A stretch of 64,000 nt of DNA from contig VFZL01000017.1 in NCBI GenBank assembly GCA_016871175.1, forward strand, positions 29,567-93,566, given 5' to 3'. Under the pieces are notes generated by a model. That model ran no database searches and was not told the DNA's origin. It worked only from the letters and a program-made list of their open reading frames with translations. Shown piece by piece: positions 18,958 to 27,740 of the stretch. The first letter of the stretch is position 1. The number at the start of each line of letters is the position of its first letter. The position numbers and the translations under genes are program-made. The DNA comes from Acidimicrobiia bacterium (GTDB taxonomy: Bacteria > Acidobacteriota > Vicinamibacteria > Vicinamibacterales > CAVVIG01).

Positions 18958-20510
18958 GCGGTCTCCCGTTTCTGTCGATCATCACATGGGCGCCGTTCGT
19001 GAGCGCGGTGGTGATCATGTTCTGCGCCCGACACCGTCCGCTGCTCGTGCGGTGGACGGCCACCATCGGCACTGGGATCTCGCTGCTCGCGTCGTTGTGG
19101 GTCTACTGGGCGTACGACCGCGTCTCGGCCGGGTTTCAGTTCCAGGAGACGTTCGCCCTGGTCCCGAGCTTGGGCATTTCGTACTTCCTAGCCCTCGACG
19201 GGATGAGCGCGCTGATGGTGCTCTTGACCTCGATCATCATCTTCGCCGGTGTCTTCGCTTCCTGGACGGTGAAGCAGCGCAGTCAGGAGTTCTACGCGCT
19301 GTTGCTGATCTTGGTCACGGGTGTGTACGGCGTGTTCGTGTCGTTGGACCTCTTCGTCCTGTTCCTCTTCTACGAGATCGCGGTCCTGCCGATGTACCTG
19401 CTCATTGGCATCTGGGGGTCGTCCGGGGAGGTGCGGCCGCAGGGGATCTTCGGCCGCGCGATGGGCTGGACCGGCGTAGGAACGAAGGAATACGCGGCGA
19501 TGAAGCTGACGCTGTACCTGCTGTTCGGGTCGGCATTCATCCTGGTCGGCATTCTTGCGCTCTTCGTGGCGGCCGGCTCGCGCACGTTCTCGTTCCTCGA
19601 GCTGCAGTCGATCAGGTTTGACCCGTCGCTCCAGTCGTGGGTGTTTCTGGCCTTCTACGTGGGCTTCGGCATTCTGGCGGCGATCTGGCCTCTGCACACG
19701 TGGTCTCCGGACGGGCACGCATCAGCGCCGACAGCGGTCTCGATGCTTCACGCCGGGGTGCTGATGAAGCTGGGCGCGTACGGCGTCGTGCGCGTCGGCA
19801 TGGGGCTCCTGCCGGAGGCAACCGTTCAATGGGCCTGGCTCGTGGGCCTGATCGGGTGCATCAACATCGTGTACGGGGCGCTCAGCGCCATGGCGCAGAC
19901 CGACTTGAAGTACGTCATCGCGTACTCCTCGGTATCGCACATGGGCGTCGTCATGCTCGGCGCGGCGACGTTGACCGAGCATGGCTTGAACGGGTCGGTC
20001 TTCCAGATGTTCGCGCACGGCATCATGACGGGCCTCTTCTTCGCGCTCGTGGGCTTGGTGTACGAAAAGGCCCACTCACGCGCGATCCTCAAGATGGGCG
20101 GGTTCGGGACGATGATGCCGGGGATCGCGACCGCGTTCACCATTGGCGGACTCTCCTCGCTGGGGTTGCCGGCCACCGCAGGCTTCGTCGCCGAGTTCCT
20201 CACGTTCCTGGGCGCCTGGAGCTCAGCTCATCCCTGGTGGCTGTTCCCGGGCGTGTTCGGAGCGTTCATCACCTCGCTCTATGTCCTGCGGGTCACCCGC
20301 TACATCTTCTGGGGACCCAAGAGTGACGATCCACACTTTGCGCACCTGCCCGACGCGCAAGGGACGGAGTGGGCGGCTCTCGGCATCCTCGTGTTCGTCC
20401 TCGTCTTGTTCGGCGTCGCGCCCGGTCTCGCCATCGGACCCATTGACACAGCCACCGTGCCCCTCCTCGAGCGACTGGCGCCACTGATGTCGGCGGCGAG
20501 GACGCGATGA
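18954..20510 (+). CDS. nuoM: NADH-quinone oxidoreductase subunit M
   Basis: A 518-residue antiporter-like subunit with fourteen predicted helices. Conserved parts include LFLFYEIAVLPMYLLIGIWG with the proton-transfer glutamate, WPLHTWSPDGHASAPTAVSML, and LKYVIAYSSVSHMGVVMLG. The ATG at 18954 is used because the preceding open frame is a nuoL shadow. The gene overlaps both neighbours by four bases, which supports coupled synthesis of L, M and N. Confidence 0.95.
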   Translation: MSGLPFLSIITWAPFVSAVVIMFCARHRPLLVRWTATIGTGISLLASLWVYWAYDRVSAGFQFQETFALVPSLGISYFLALDGMSALMVLLTSIIIFAGVFASWTVKQRSQEFYALLLILVTGVYGVFVSLDLFVLFLFYEIAVLPMYLLIGIWGSSGEVRPQGIFGRAMGWTGVGTKEYAAMKLTLYLLFGSAFILVGILALFVAAGSRTFSFLELQSIRFDPSLQSWVFLAFYVGFGILAAIWPLHTWSPDGHASAPTAVSMLHAGVLMKLGAYGVVRVGMGLLPEATVQWAWLVGLIGCINIVYGALSAMAQTDLKYVIAYSSVSHMGVVMLGAATLTEHGLNGSVFQMFAHGIMTGLFFALVGLVYEKAHSRAILKMGGFGTMMPGIATAFTIGGLSSLGLPATAGFVAEFLTFLGAWSSAHPWWLFPGVFGAFITSLYVLRVTRYIFWGPKSDDPHFAHLPDAQGTEWAALGILVFVLVLFGVAPGLAIGPIDTATVPLLERLAPLMSAARTR

Positions 20511-21928
20511 CAGGTACCCTCGCCACGACACTTGCGCCGGAAATCGGGCTCTTCGTCCTCGCCGTGGTCGTCTTGCTGATTGGCGTGATTCAGCGTGGCG
20601 ACCAGAAGCGGGTGGTCGGCTGGATCACCGGCATCGGCCTACTGGGCGTGCTGGGATCGACGTTGCGCCTGGTGGAGGGTGGCTCGGTGGGCGACGGGAT
20701 GTTCGTGAATGACGGCCTCGCAATCTTCGCCAAGCAGCTCCTCCTGGGCGCCGGTGTCATCAGCATTCTGGGGTCGCTGACGTTAGGCCACGCGAGCTTC
20801 AGTCGACGGTCGGCCGAGTACCACTTCGCGTTGCTGGCATCGCTGCTCGGCATGATGGCGCTCGTCTCGGCGCGCGACCTCTTGCTCTTCTTCGTCGCCT
20901 TCGAGTTGATGTCGATTCCGCTCTATGTGTTGACCGGATTCTTGAAGCGCGACGAAGCCACCTCCGAGGCCGCGCTCAAGTTCTTTCTCGTTGGGACGGT
21001 TTCCGCCGCGTTCATCGTCTACGGGATCTCGTTCATCTATGGTGTCACGGGGAGCACGGCGATCGACACCATCCCGCGGGCGCTGGCCGAGGGGCAGCCC
21101 CTGACATGGCTGGGGATGGGGTTGATGCTGGTGGGACTGGCGTTCAAGATCGCCGCGTTCCCGTTCCACATGTGGGTGCCTGATGTCTATGAGGCCGCGA
21201 CGACGCCCTTTGTCGCGTGGCTCGCGGTGGCACCCAAGGCGGCGGGGTTCGTGGCCATCATCCGCCTGTACGTGGCCGGCAGCAGTGCGTCCGACACCTG
21301 GCTGCCGGTCATCGTCGCGTTAGCAGGCGTGACCACGGTGGCTGGCAACCTGATGGCCATCCCGCAGCGGAACATCAAGCGGTTGCTCGCGTACTCCGGC
21401 GTGGCGCACATCGGCTACATGCTCATCGGCCTCGCGGCCCTGTCCGATTCCGGCGTCGCGATGGTCCTGTTCTACCTCGTCGCGTACCTCTTCGGGAACA
21501 TGGGCGCGTTCATGGTTGTCGAAGCGGTCGCCCGATCCGAGCGGTCCGAGGGGATCGATGCCTACGCCGGGCTCGCGCAGCGATCGCCGCTTCTCGCGTT
21601 GGCGATGCTGATCTTCCTGCTGTCACTTGGGGGCATTCCGTTCGTCGCCGGGTTCTGGGCCAAGCTGTATCTCTTCCTCGCGGCCGCCGAGAAGGGCCTC
21701 TACGGCCTCGTGTTCCTGGGCGCGGTGCTGACGGTTGTGGCCCTCTACTACTACTTGCTGGTGGCGCGACGGATGTACATCGACGCGCCGGTCTGCTCGG
21801 ATCGCGTCCGCGTGCCCGGCTTGCTGGGAGCCGCCATCGCCACCTGCGCCGCCGGTGTCGTTGGCATCGGCGTCTATCCCGCGCCGTGGGTGGACCTCGT
21901 CAAGAGAGTCGCGTCGGCGCTCTTCTAG
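20507..21928 (+). CDS. nuoN: NADH-quinone oxidoreductase subunit N
   Basis: A 473-residue antiporter-like subunit. The motifs LLFFVAFELMSIPLYVL, AFPFHMWVPDVYEAATTPF and IKRLLAYSGVAHIGYML are typical of NuoN. It ends the complex I cluster. No nuoE, nuoF or nuoG occurs anywhere in the window, so this is an eleven-subunit set of the kind that accepts electrons from ferredoxin or flavodoxin rather than NADH. An NADH module elsewhere in the genome cannot be excluded. Confidence 0.95.
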   Translation: MTGTLATTLAPEIGLFVLAVVVLLIGVIQRGDQKRVVGWITGIGLLGVLGSTLRLVEGGSVGDGMFVNDGLAIFAKQLLLGAGVISILGSLTLGHASFSRRSAEYHFALLASLLGMMALVSARDLLLFFVAFELMSIPLYVLTGFLKRDEATSEAALKFFLVGTVSAAFIVYGISFIYGVTGSTAIDTIPRALAEGQPLTWLGMGLMLVGLAFKIAAFPFHMWVPDVYEAATTPFVAWLAVAPKAAGFVAIIRLYVAGSSASDTWLPVIVALAGVTTVAGNLMAIPQRNIKRLLAYSGVAHIGYMLIGLAALSDSGVAMVLFYLVAYLFGNMGAFMVVEAVARSERSEGIDAYAGLAQRSPLLALAMLIFLLSLGGIPFVAGFWAKLYLFLAAAEKGLYGLVFLGAVLTVVALYYYLLVARRMYIDAPVCSDRVRVPGLLGAAIATCAAGVVGIGVYPAPWVDLVKRVASALF

Positions 21929-21980
21929 GCACTCGAGGGTTCCAGGACATTTCGAAGGTTTCGAGGGTTCCAGGCGAGTG
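21929..21980. repeat. Short direct repeat downstream of nuoN
   Basis: The 14-base word TCGAGGGTTCCAGG occurs at 21933-21946 and again at 21961-21974, 28 bases apart, with a degenerate copy (TTCGAAGGTT) between them. Related words recur at 29403-29525 in this window, so it is probably genome-wide intergenic filler rather than a regulatory site. Confidence 0.6.
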
Positions 21981-23520
21981 ATGGCCGGAATCGCAGGTAT
22001 CTTCCACAGAGACGGTTCGCCACTTCGCGCCGACTCAGTTCGACGGGTTACCGAGGCCGCTGCCGAGCGCGGGCCAGACGGCGCACGCTATTGGATCGAC
22101 GGGGCCGTCGGTTTGGCTCACCTTGCGTGCTTTACGACACCGGAAGCGGCTGCCGAGCCCACTCGCGCAGTGCGTGTCGAGGGTCCGGGCCTCACGGTTA
22201 CCTTCGATGGGCGCATCGACAACCGTGAGGAGCGTCTCGCGCAGCTGAATCTTGCCCTCGAGACCAGTGACGAGCGCGTGGTCCTTGCCGCGTACGCGAA
22301 GTGGGGCCCTGATTGCGCCGCCAGGGTGATTGGCGATTTCGCTTACGCGATTTGGGATTCATCACACCAGCGGCTGGTGTGTTCGCGCGACTGCTTCGGC
22401 ATCGTCCGGTTCTACTACTTCGCGAACGCGTCTTCTTGTGTTTGGCTCCGAGCTCCGGCAGTTGCTCGCTCACGCCGACGTGCCGGCTAGGCCGAATGAG
22501 CGGGTGGTTGCCGAACACCTGTCCAACGACATCCGCAGCGTCGACGCGACGCTCTATCGCCATCTCATGCGGCTGCCGCCCGCGCACACGCTGGTCGTGA
22601 CGCGGGCCGACCTGCGGCTGTGGCGGTACTGGATTCCGGGTCCGAAACACGAAACGCGCTATCGAGATCCGGCCGACTACGCGGTGCACTTCCGAGATCT
22701 CTTTCGAGAAGCCGTCCGATGCCGCACGCGGAGCATCGCTAGAGTCGGTGCCTACCTGAGCGGCGGCCTCGACTCCTCCTCGGTCGTCTGTATGGCCGAA
22801 CGACTCAGGCGCGACGAGATGATTCCGGACGTCGGCTTCGAGACGTTTTCGCTCGTCTTCCCGGGCCTCGATTGCGATGAGAGCCAATACATCAACGACG
22901 TGATCTCGCGCTGGGATCTCCGCGGTCATCTCATCTGTCCGGATGACGACGGTGGACGCTGTTATCACGCGGACTATCGCGCGATGGCCAGGCGATTTCG
23001 AGATCTCCCGAACTACCCGAACGGCTGCACGGCGGATCCGATCAAGCAGAGAGCTGTGGAGCGGGGCTTCAAGATCCTGCTCACCGGCTTCGGAGGAGAC
23101 GACTGGTTCACCGGAAGCTTGAGGCACTGGGGGGACTCGATACGGCGGGGGGATCTGCTGACCCTCGCGCGACAAATCTGGTTCGACCGCCGCGTGCCTT
23201 GGGCGGAGGTGTCGGCGCGCCGCGTGTTGGCCGAGGGCGTCAGCGCGATCCTCGATGAGGAACGAATGGGCTGGTGCGACGAATCAAGCAGCGGGTCACC
23301 GGTGCGAGGCGCACAGCCAGCGTCCTCACTCCAGCGTTTGCGAAAGCGGCCGGAGCGTCAGCCGGTAGCCCGCTGGGCGAGCCAGACGAAGATCGCGTGG
23401 CCTGGCCCTCGCTGGCACAGGCGGACCTGTGGGGCTACAGCTCGAGCGGGTATCAGCTTCACGTGTTGGAAGTCGAGGATCGCTTTACGGCGAGCTTGGG
23501 CCTCGAGCAGAGGCCTGGTT
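21981..23520 (+). pseudogene. Lasso-peptide cyclase (asparagine synthetase-like), frameshifted
   Basis: The gene starts MAGIAGIFHRDG, with alanine where glutaminase-type asparagine synthetases have catalytic Cys2, as is usual for lasso macrolactam synthetases. Three frames must be joined. The first runs to YYFANA near 22428. The second runs from RLLVFGSELRQLL and includes the ATP motif YLSGGLDSSSVV near 22760. The third starts near 23275 and includes QADLWGYSSSGYQLHVLEVE and SLGLEQR. After ~23510 homology fades, so about 100 C-terminal residues are missing, and the tail runs into the convergent kinase-like gene. Intact, it would adenylate an Asp/Glu side chain of a lasso precursor and close the ring. 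The two shifts are not in homopolymers, which favours real decay. Confidence 0.75.
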
Positions 23521-24165
23521 CGAGACGACTGGCGGCCGCACGCACCACTTCTTCGCGTTGTTCGGCAGCCATCCGCGGTCGTTTCTCCCGAAGAACTGGC
23601 GGGCGGCATCTGGGAACAACCTGAGCCTTGGATAGCCGGGCCTCGCGTACGCACGTCCGCCGGCGACCTCGATCACCAACGCATCGTCGCTCACGAGGGC
23701 ATCGCCGGCCGCGCTGAAGACCGCAGCTAAGGTGGACTTGCCCGCTCCGCCTTCGCCGAGGAAGGCCACCGTGCCGACGCGGGTCTCGACGGCGCTCGCG
23801 TGGAGGACGGTCCGGCCCGCGGCCGCGATCAGTCGGGGGATGACCTGATCGAGCAGGATGTGCCTGATGGTCTCAGCCGCGATAGGCGGCAGGCGAGAAA
23901 TTCGCACGGCCCGACGGTCTACGTCCACGTCGACGTCGCACACGTCCGGGAAGCGAAGTACGTATCGGGTGCCGTCTCCGTAGGCGGCGAAGTACCGCGC
24001 GCCAGATGGCCACAGACACTCATACCGCAATGATGAGCACGGGGCGACGACCTCGGCGGCTTCGAGACGAATGGATGGCAGACGGCATCCGGGCTCGACC
24101 TGATCGAGCTCGGCGAACGGCAGGTCGCTGAGGAGTGAGTGCCCGTACGCGTGGTAATGGAACAT
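23485..24165 (-). CDS. HPr-kinase-like protein of a lasso-type cluster
   Basis: A 226-residue protein with an HPr kinase/phosphorylase-like fold. The phosphate-binding loop is LGEGGAGKSTLAAVF and is followed by the acidic pair in ALVSDDALVI. In paeninodin-type lasso clusters such kinases phosphorylate the C-terminal serine of the precursor. That is family knowledge; activity here is not shown. The ATG at 24165 overlaps the stop of the PqqD-like gene by one base. The last ~30 residues (from about NNAKKWCV) are antisense to the broken cyclase and look atypical, so the 3' end may be truncated at a deletion junction. It is last in a minus-strand operon. Confidence 0.72.
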   Translation of the reverse strand: MFHYHAYGHSLLSDLPFAELDQVEPGCRLPSIRLEAAEVVAPCSSLRYECLWPSGARYFAAYGDGTRYVLRFPDVCDVDVDVDRRAVRISRLPPIAAETIRHILLDQVIPRLIAAAGRTVLHASAVETRVGTVAFLGEGGAGKSTLAAVFSAAGDALVSDDALVIEVAGGRAYARPGYPRLRLFPDAARQFFGRNDRGWLPNNAKKWCVRPPVVSNQASARGPSSP

Positions 24166-24473
24166 CACGATTCCGGGGCGGCCACGCTCAACTGGCTCGC
24201 TCGCGTAACCAGCCGCTGGTCGCACAAATCCCCAACCAGCTGCAGCACGTCCCGTTCGATCACGTCTGGTTCGACCGCGTATTCCTGTTGGATTGTCGAA
24301 CAGACCGTGGCCAGCGGCAAGGCCTCCGCCAGCAAGTGCCAGATGCGCGTGCCCACCTCATCGAGCCCGTAATAGATTCCCGAATCCAGGTTCAGAAGGA
24401 CGGTCTCTCCGGAGAGGTCCCGGAACACGACGGAGCTGCTGATGGTCACCGTGTCGGACAGGGAAATCTTCAC
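24165..24473 (-). CDS. PqqD family peptide chaperone (lasso B1-like)
   Basis: A 102-residue PqqD-like protein: VTISSSVVFRDLSGETVLLN, then DSGIYYGLDEVGTRIWHLL, then an acidic helical C-terminus. PqqD domains bind the leader of ribosomal precursor peptides and deliver them to modifying enzymes; in split lasso systems the B1 protein does this for the B2 protease. It lies six bases after the nucleotidyltransferase gene and overlaps the kinase gene, fitting a single operon. The gene itself is intact. Confidence 0.85.
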   Translation of the reverse strand: MKISLSDTVTISSSVVFRDLSGETVLLNLDSGIYYGLDEVGTRIWHLLAEALPLATVCSTIQQEYAVEPDVIERDVLQLVGDLCDQRLVTRASQLSVAAPES

Positions 24474-24479
24474 GGGCCC

Positions 24480-25616
24480 TCACTTCTTGGCCAGCACGAG
24501 TCGCCACGCACCGCGAACCGTTCGATGCACGTACAGACCAGGCAAGCTCGCTCGGCCCCAGTCATCGGGCTCGATGCCGTATGCCGCATACATGTAGCGG
24601 GAGCTTGGGAGGAAGATCTCGCGGAGCAGTCGCATCCGGCTGCCCCAATCAGGCAAGCCCCGCAGCGACGAGACCAGTTCGTTGTGCCACCGACGTCCGG
24701 TCGAGAGGTACGCCGTCGATGGCTCCAAACCGAACGTCGCCAGTTGGGCCGTCGCCTCGATGGGAAGCTGCGTTCCGAACCGAGCGCGCGCCAGCGCCAG
24801 CTGTCGAGCACAGATGGCTCCGACTCTTCGAGCCTGCGCCAGGAGAGCGAATTGCCGGAACTCGTCGGCGGTCAGTCTCGACGCCAGGAGATGCACATCG
24901 TGGGTCCAGATGAGGCGCTCGACGTTGCGATGGTGCATGACGGGGTGGGCACACGCGACGATCAGCGCGTGAATTCGCCCCGCCGCGCGCGCGTGTGGAC
25001 CAAGCGCGGGCACCGGTTCGCTGTCCTGGTCGAGCTCGTCGTACGTCAGGAGATCCGCGAAGACGGACTGAGTGCTGACCTTCCAGTGGAGATCGAGGTC
25101 ATGGCTCACGCCGAACTCGTCTCTTCGCGACAGCTGAGTCTGGCAGAAGAGCAGCTCACCACCGCAATACGTCGGCGCGATGTACCCTCGAGCAGACAAA
25201 GCGTTCGCCACCCGCTCGACATCGCTCCGTCGAATCATCAAGTCCACGTCGTCGTGCGGTCTGGACGAGGGGGTCGGGTACAGCGTGTATGCCAGCGGCG
25301 CACCTTTGAGGAGGACCGGGCGAATCTCGTGCCCGGCCAAGACATCGAGAACCGTAACGAGCTCCCGACGACGCAGCAGCTCGACGGCCGTTTCGGCTCG
25401 GGACGTCCGTGCGAGCGAGCGGCTCACCTCAGGTGGTCAGTCGTGACCGCCGTACGCCGAGTTGAGACGCTCGTGGACGAGACCCGTCACGCCGTGAAAG
25501 GCGAACGCATCGACCACTCGCTCAGGCGTGCTGAGGACAGCTGACCACGAAGTCGGCTCTCCCCGAATCACGGCCGCCAGTGCGCCGACGATGGACGACG
25601 ACATGCTCACGCGCAT
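24480..25616 (-). pseudogene. Nucleotidyltransferase of lasso cluster, split by in-frame TGA
   Basis: Two pieces lie in the same reading frame and are separated only by a TGA at 25439-25437. The N-terminal piece (~58 residues, MSSSIVGALAAVIRGEP to AYGGHD) and the C-terminal piece (from PPEVSRSLARTSRAETAVELL) together form a ~378-residue protein of the uncharacterised nucleotidyltransferase family. The nucleotide-transfer motif is KGAPLAYTLYP followed by RPHDDVDLMIRR. A GTG (VSRS, 25427) could restart translation of 315 residues that include the catalytic centre. Such enzymes occur in lasso clusters with kinases. TGA could arise from one substitution in an Arg codon. The start overlaps the end of the B2 gene. 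Confidence 0.7.
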
Positions 25617-26086
25617 CCCCCGCGTTCCTGGAGAGACAGCGCGAAGTACTCCGAGAGGTTGGGGAGATATCCCACGATGGTGTGGCCATCGAGCTCGACC
25701 CATGCGTGTGCTTCGAGCGGCTCGCCGGGCTGCGGCCGTTTGGCGCCCACGTGGAACCGAGCGTCGATGCCTCGGCGCCGAAGCATCACGTCGGCGCTCA
25801 TGGCCCTGACAAGACATGTTCGCAGAATCGGCAGGCGTGCGGCAGCGGTGATCGCCCAGCCTACCCGGGCCGCCAAGTTGGCTTGACTCCCGGGAGCAGC
25901 GCGTAAGCCCTGCATTGGGCGAGCGAGGCGTTCCCGCAGGTTGCGCAGCACCGGATACGGAAGCATCCGAAGACCACAGGCGAAGCCGACGAGCCAGACC
26001 GCCGCTTCGACAACGAGCCGTTGGTCCGCGCGCGGTAGCGCTGCGAATCGCTTCGCCAATGCGATGGTCGAGGGATGGTCCGTCAC
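25607..26086 (-). CDS. Lasso-peptide biosynthesis B2 protease (transglutaminase-like)
   Basis: A 159-residue protein of the lasso B2 family. The catalytic cysteine is in LPILRTCLVRAMSADVMLRRRG, the histidine in PLEAHAWVELDG, and an acidic residue follows in the VELDG segment. B2 proteins cleave the leader from the precursor before cyclisation. The GTG start at 26086 overlaps the stop of the acyl-CoA ligase gene (GTGA), so it is translationally coupled to that gene. The next gene overlaps its stop. No precursor-like ORF was found next to it. Confidence 0.85.
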   Translation of the reverse strand: MTDHPSTIALAKRFAALPRADQRLVVEAAVWLVGFACGLRMLPYPVLRNLRERLARPMQGLRAAPGSQANLAARVGWAITAAARLPILRTCLVRAMSADVMLRRRGIDARFHVGAKRPQPGEPLEAHAWVELDGHTIVGYLPNLSEYFALSLQERGGCA

Positions 26087-27672
26087 TGCGCGCTGATCGA
26101 CGCTCGCCCCTTGCGGAGCACGTACTTCTGGATCTTGCCGGTCGCCGTCTTGGGTAGCTCGGTGACGAAGGTGATCTCCCGCGGCGCCTTGAAGTGCGCC
26201 AGCTTCTCACGGGTGAAGTCACGCAGCTCCTCGTCGGTGGCCGTCGCGCCCTGCCGCAGCACCACGAACGCTTGTGGCGTTTCGCCCCATCTCTCATCGG
26301 GTACGCCGACCACCGCCGCCTCGAGTACGGCTGGGTGGCGAAGCAGCACTCCTTCGACCTCTACCGACGAGATGTTCTCGCCGCCGCTGATGATCACGTC
26401 CTTGAAGCGGTCGCGGATCTCGGCGAAACCGTCGGGGTGGACCACCGCCGCGTCTCCTGTACGGAACCAACCACCCCGCAGTGCCGTCTCGGTAGCCTTG
26501 GGATCGTTGTAGTAGCCCGTCATCACGACGTTGCCGCGGACGACAATCTCACCCAGGGTCTGGCCGTCGTGCGGCACTTCGTTGTCGTCTGCATCGACGA
26601 CACGCAGCTCGCCCGAAGTGATGAGCTCCACGCCTTGACGCGCCTTGATCGTCGCGCGCGCGTCCGCCGAGAGCCCGGCGTGCTCGGGGCGCGTTTCGCA
26701 CACCGTGATGAACGGCGCGGTCTCCGTCAGGCCGTACATCTGCGTGAGCGTCCACCCGAATTCGTCTTCGATCCGCTGAATGGTCGCGGCGGCAGGCGGG
26801 GCGCCGGCGGTCACGACGCGCACGCCCTTGGGCGCCGCCGCTCGTACGTCCTCGGGCGCGTTGGCGAGGCTGATCAGGACCGTCGGGGCTGCGCACAGCA
26901 TCGTCACGCGCTCCTTGGCGATGAGCTCGAACACCTGTCGCGGGTCGACCTTCGGCAGGCAGACGTGAAGGCCGCCCACTGCCGTGACCGTCCACGTGAA
27001 GGTCCAGCCGTTTGCGTGGAACATCGGCAGCGTCCAGAGATACCGGTCGGCGCAGCTCATCGGCAGGTGCAGCAACGTGCCAACGGTGTTCATGTACGCG
27101 TTCCGATGGGTGATCATCACCCCCTTGGGTCGCGACGTCGTCCCGCTCGTATAATTGATCGTCAAGAGGTCGCGCTCGCCGAGTGGCGGTCGACTGACTG
27201 CCGTTCCTGCGCTTGCGAGCAAGGTGTCGTAGTCGAGCCAGCCCGATCGCGTGACCGGGTCGTCACGGTGCGCATTGATGGCCACACACGATCGGACGCC
27301 CGTGAGTTCCGACCGCACGCTGTCCACGGCGTCGAGGTGGTCGACGTGCGCGCACACCACGGTCGCCCCGCTGTGATTGATGATGTATGAGAAGTCCGCT
27401 GCCGTGAGCCGGAAGTTGATCGGCACCAGGACGGCGCCGATCTGTGGTACTGCGTAGAACGACTCCAGCTGGGGCAGACTGTTCGGCGCGATGTAGGCGA
27501 CCCGATCACCCGGCCGGACGCCGAGTTGCTGCAGCGCACTCGACCAGCGATCGCAGTGCGCAAGGAAGTCCGCGTAGGTCAATCGGACCGGACCATCGAC
27601 GACGGCCTCGCGTGTGGGATACAGGCGCGCGGCGCGGCGCGCGAACTCGAGCGGGGTGAGCGGCATCTCCAT
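26083..27672 (-). CDS. Acyl-CoA synthetase (AMP-dependent ligase)
   Basis: A 529-residue ANL-superfamily ligase. Visible motifs are the P-loop INYTSGTTSRPKGVMITHRN, the adenine-binding QMYGLTETAPFI, the GGWFRTGD aspartate region, the hinge DRFKDVIISGGENISS, and the C-terminal lysine motif PKTATGKIQKYVLR. It activates a carboxylic acid as acyl-AMP and transfers it to CoA; medium- or long-chain fatty acids are likely, but the substrate is not determined. It is first in a run with the lasso-type genes and overlaps B2 by four bases, so it could serve that pathway or simply be transcribed with it. Confidence 0.92.
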   Translation of the reverse strand: MEMPLTPLEFARRAARLYPTREAVVDGPVRLTYADFLAHCDRWSSALQQLGVRPGDRVAYIAPNSLPQLESFYAVPQIGAVLVPINFRLTAADFSYIINHSGATVVCAHVDHLDAVDSVRSELTGVRSCVAINAHRDDPVTRSGWLDYDTLLASAGTAVSRPPLGERDLLTINYTSGTTSRPKGVMITHRNAYMNTVGTLLHLPMSCADRYLWTLPMFHANGWTFTWTVTAVGGLHVCLPKVDPRQVFELIAKERVTMLCAAPTVLISLANAPEDVRAAAPKGVRVVTAGAPPAAATIQRIEDEFGWTLTQMYGLTETAPFITVCETRPEHAGLSADARATIKARQGVELITSGELRVVDADDNEVPHDGQTLGEIVVRGNVVMTGYYNDPKATETALRGGWFRTGDAAVVHPDGFAEIRDRFKDVIISGGENISSVEVEGVLLRHPAVLEAAVVGVPDERWGETPQAFVVLRQGATATDEELRDFTREKLAHFKAPREITFVTELPKTATGKIQKYVLRKGRASISAQ

Positions 27673-27740
27673 CGCCTGACGAGTCTACCGCTGGCTCAGG
27701 TCTGCCCGCTAGTCCCCGCGAGGCCTGGCCGAGGTCGACG

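Noticed and set aside
22198..23175. 325-aa minus-strand frame over the lasso cyclase
   Set aside because: The plus strand carries the cyclase motifs across the same bases, so this is a shadow.
26194..27390. 398-aa plus-strand frame over the acyl-CoA ligase
   Set aside because: Antisense shadow of a gene with complete ANL motifs.
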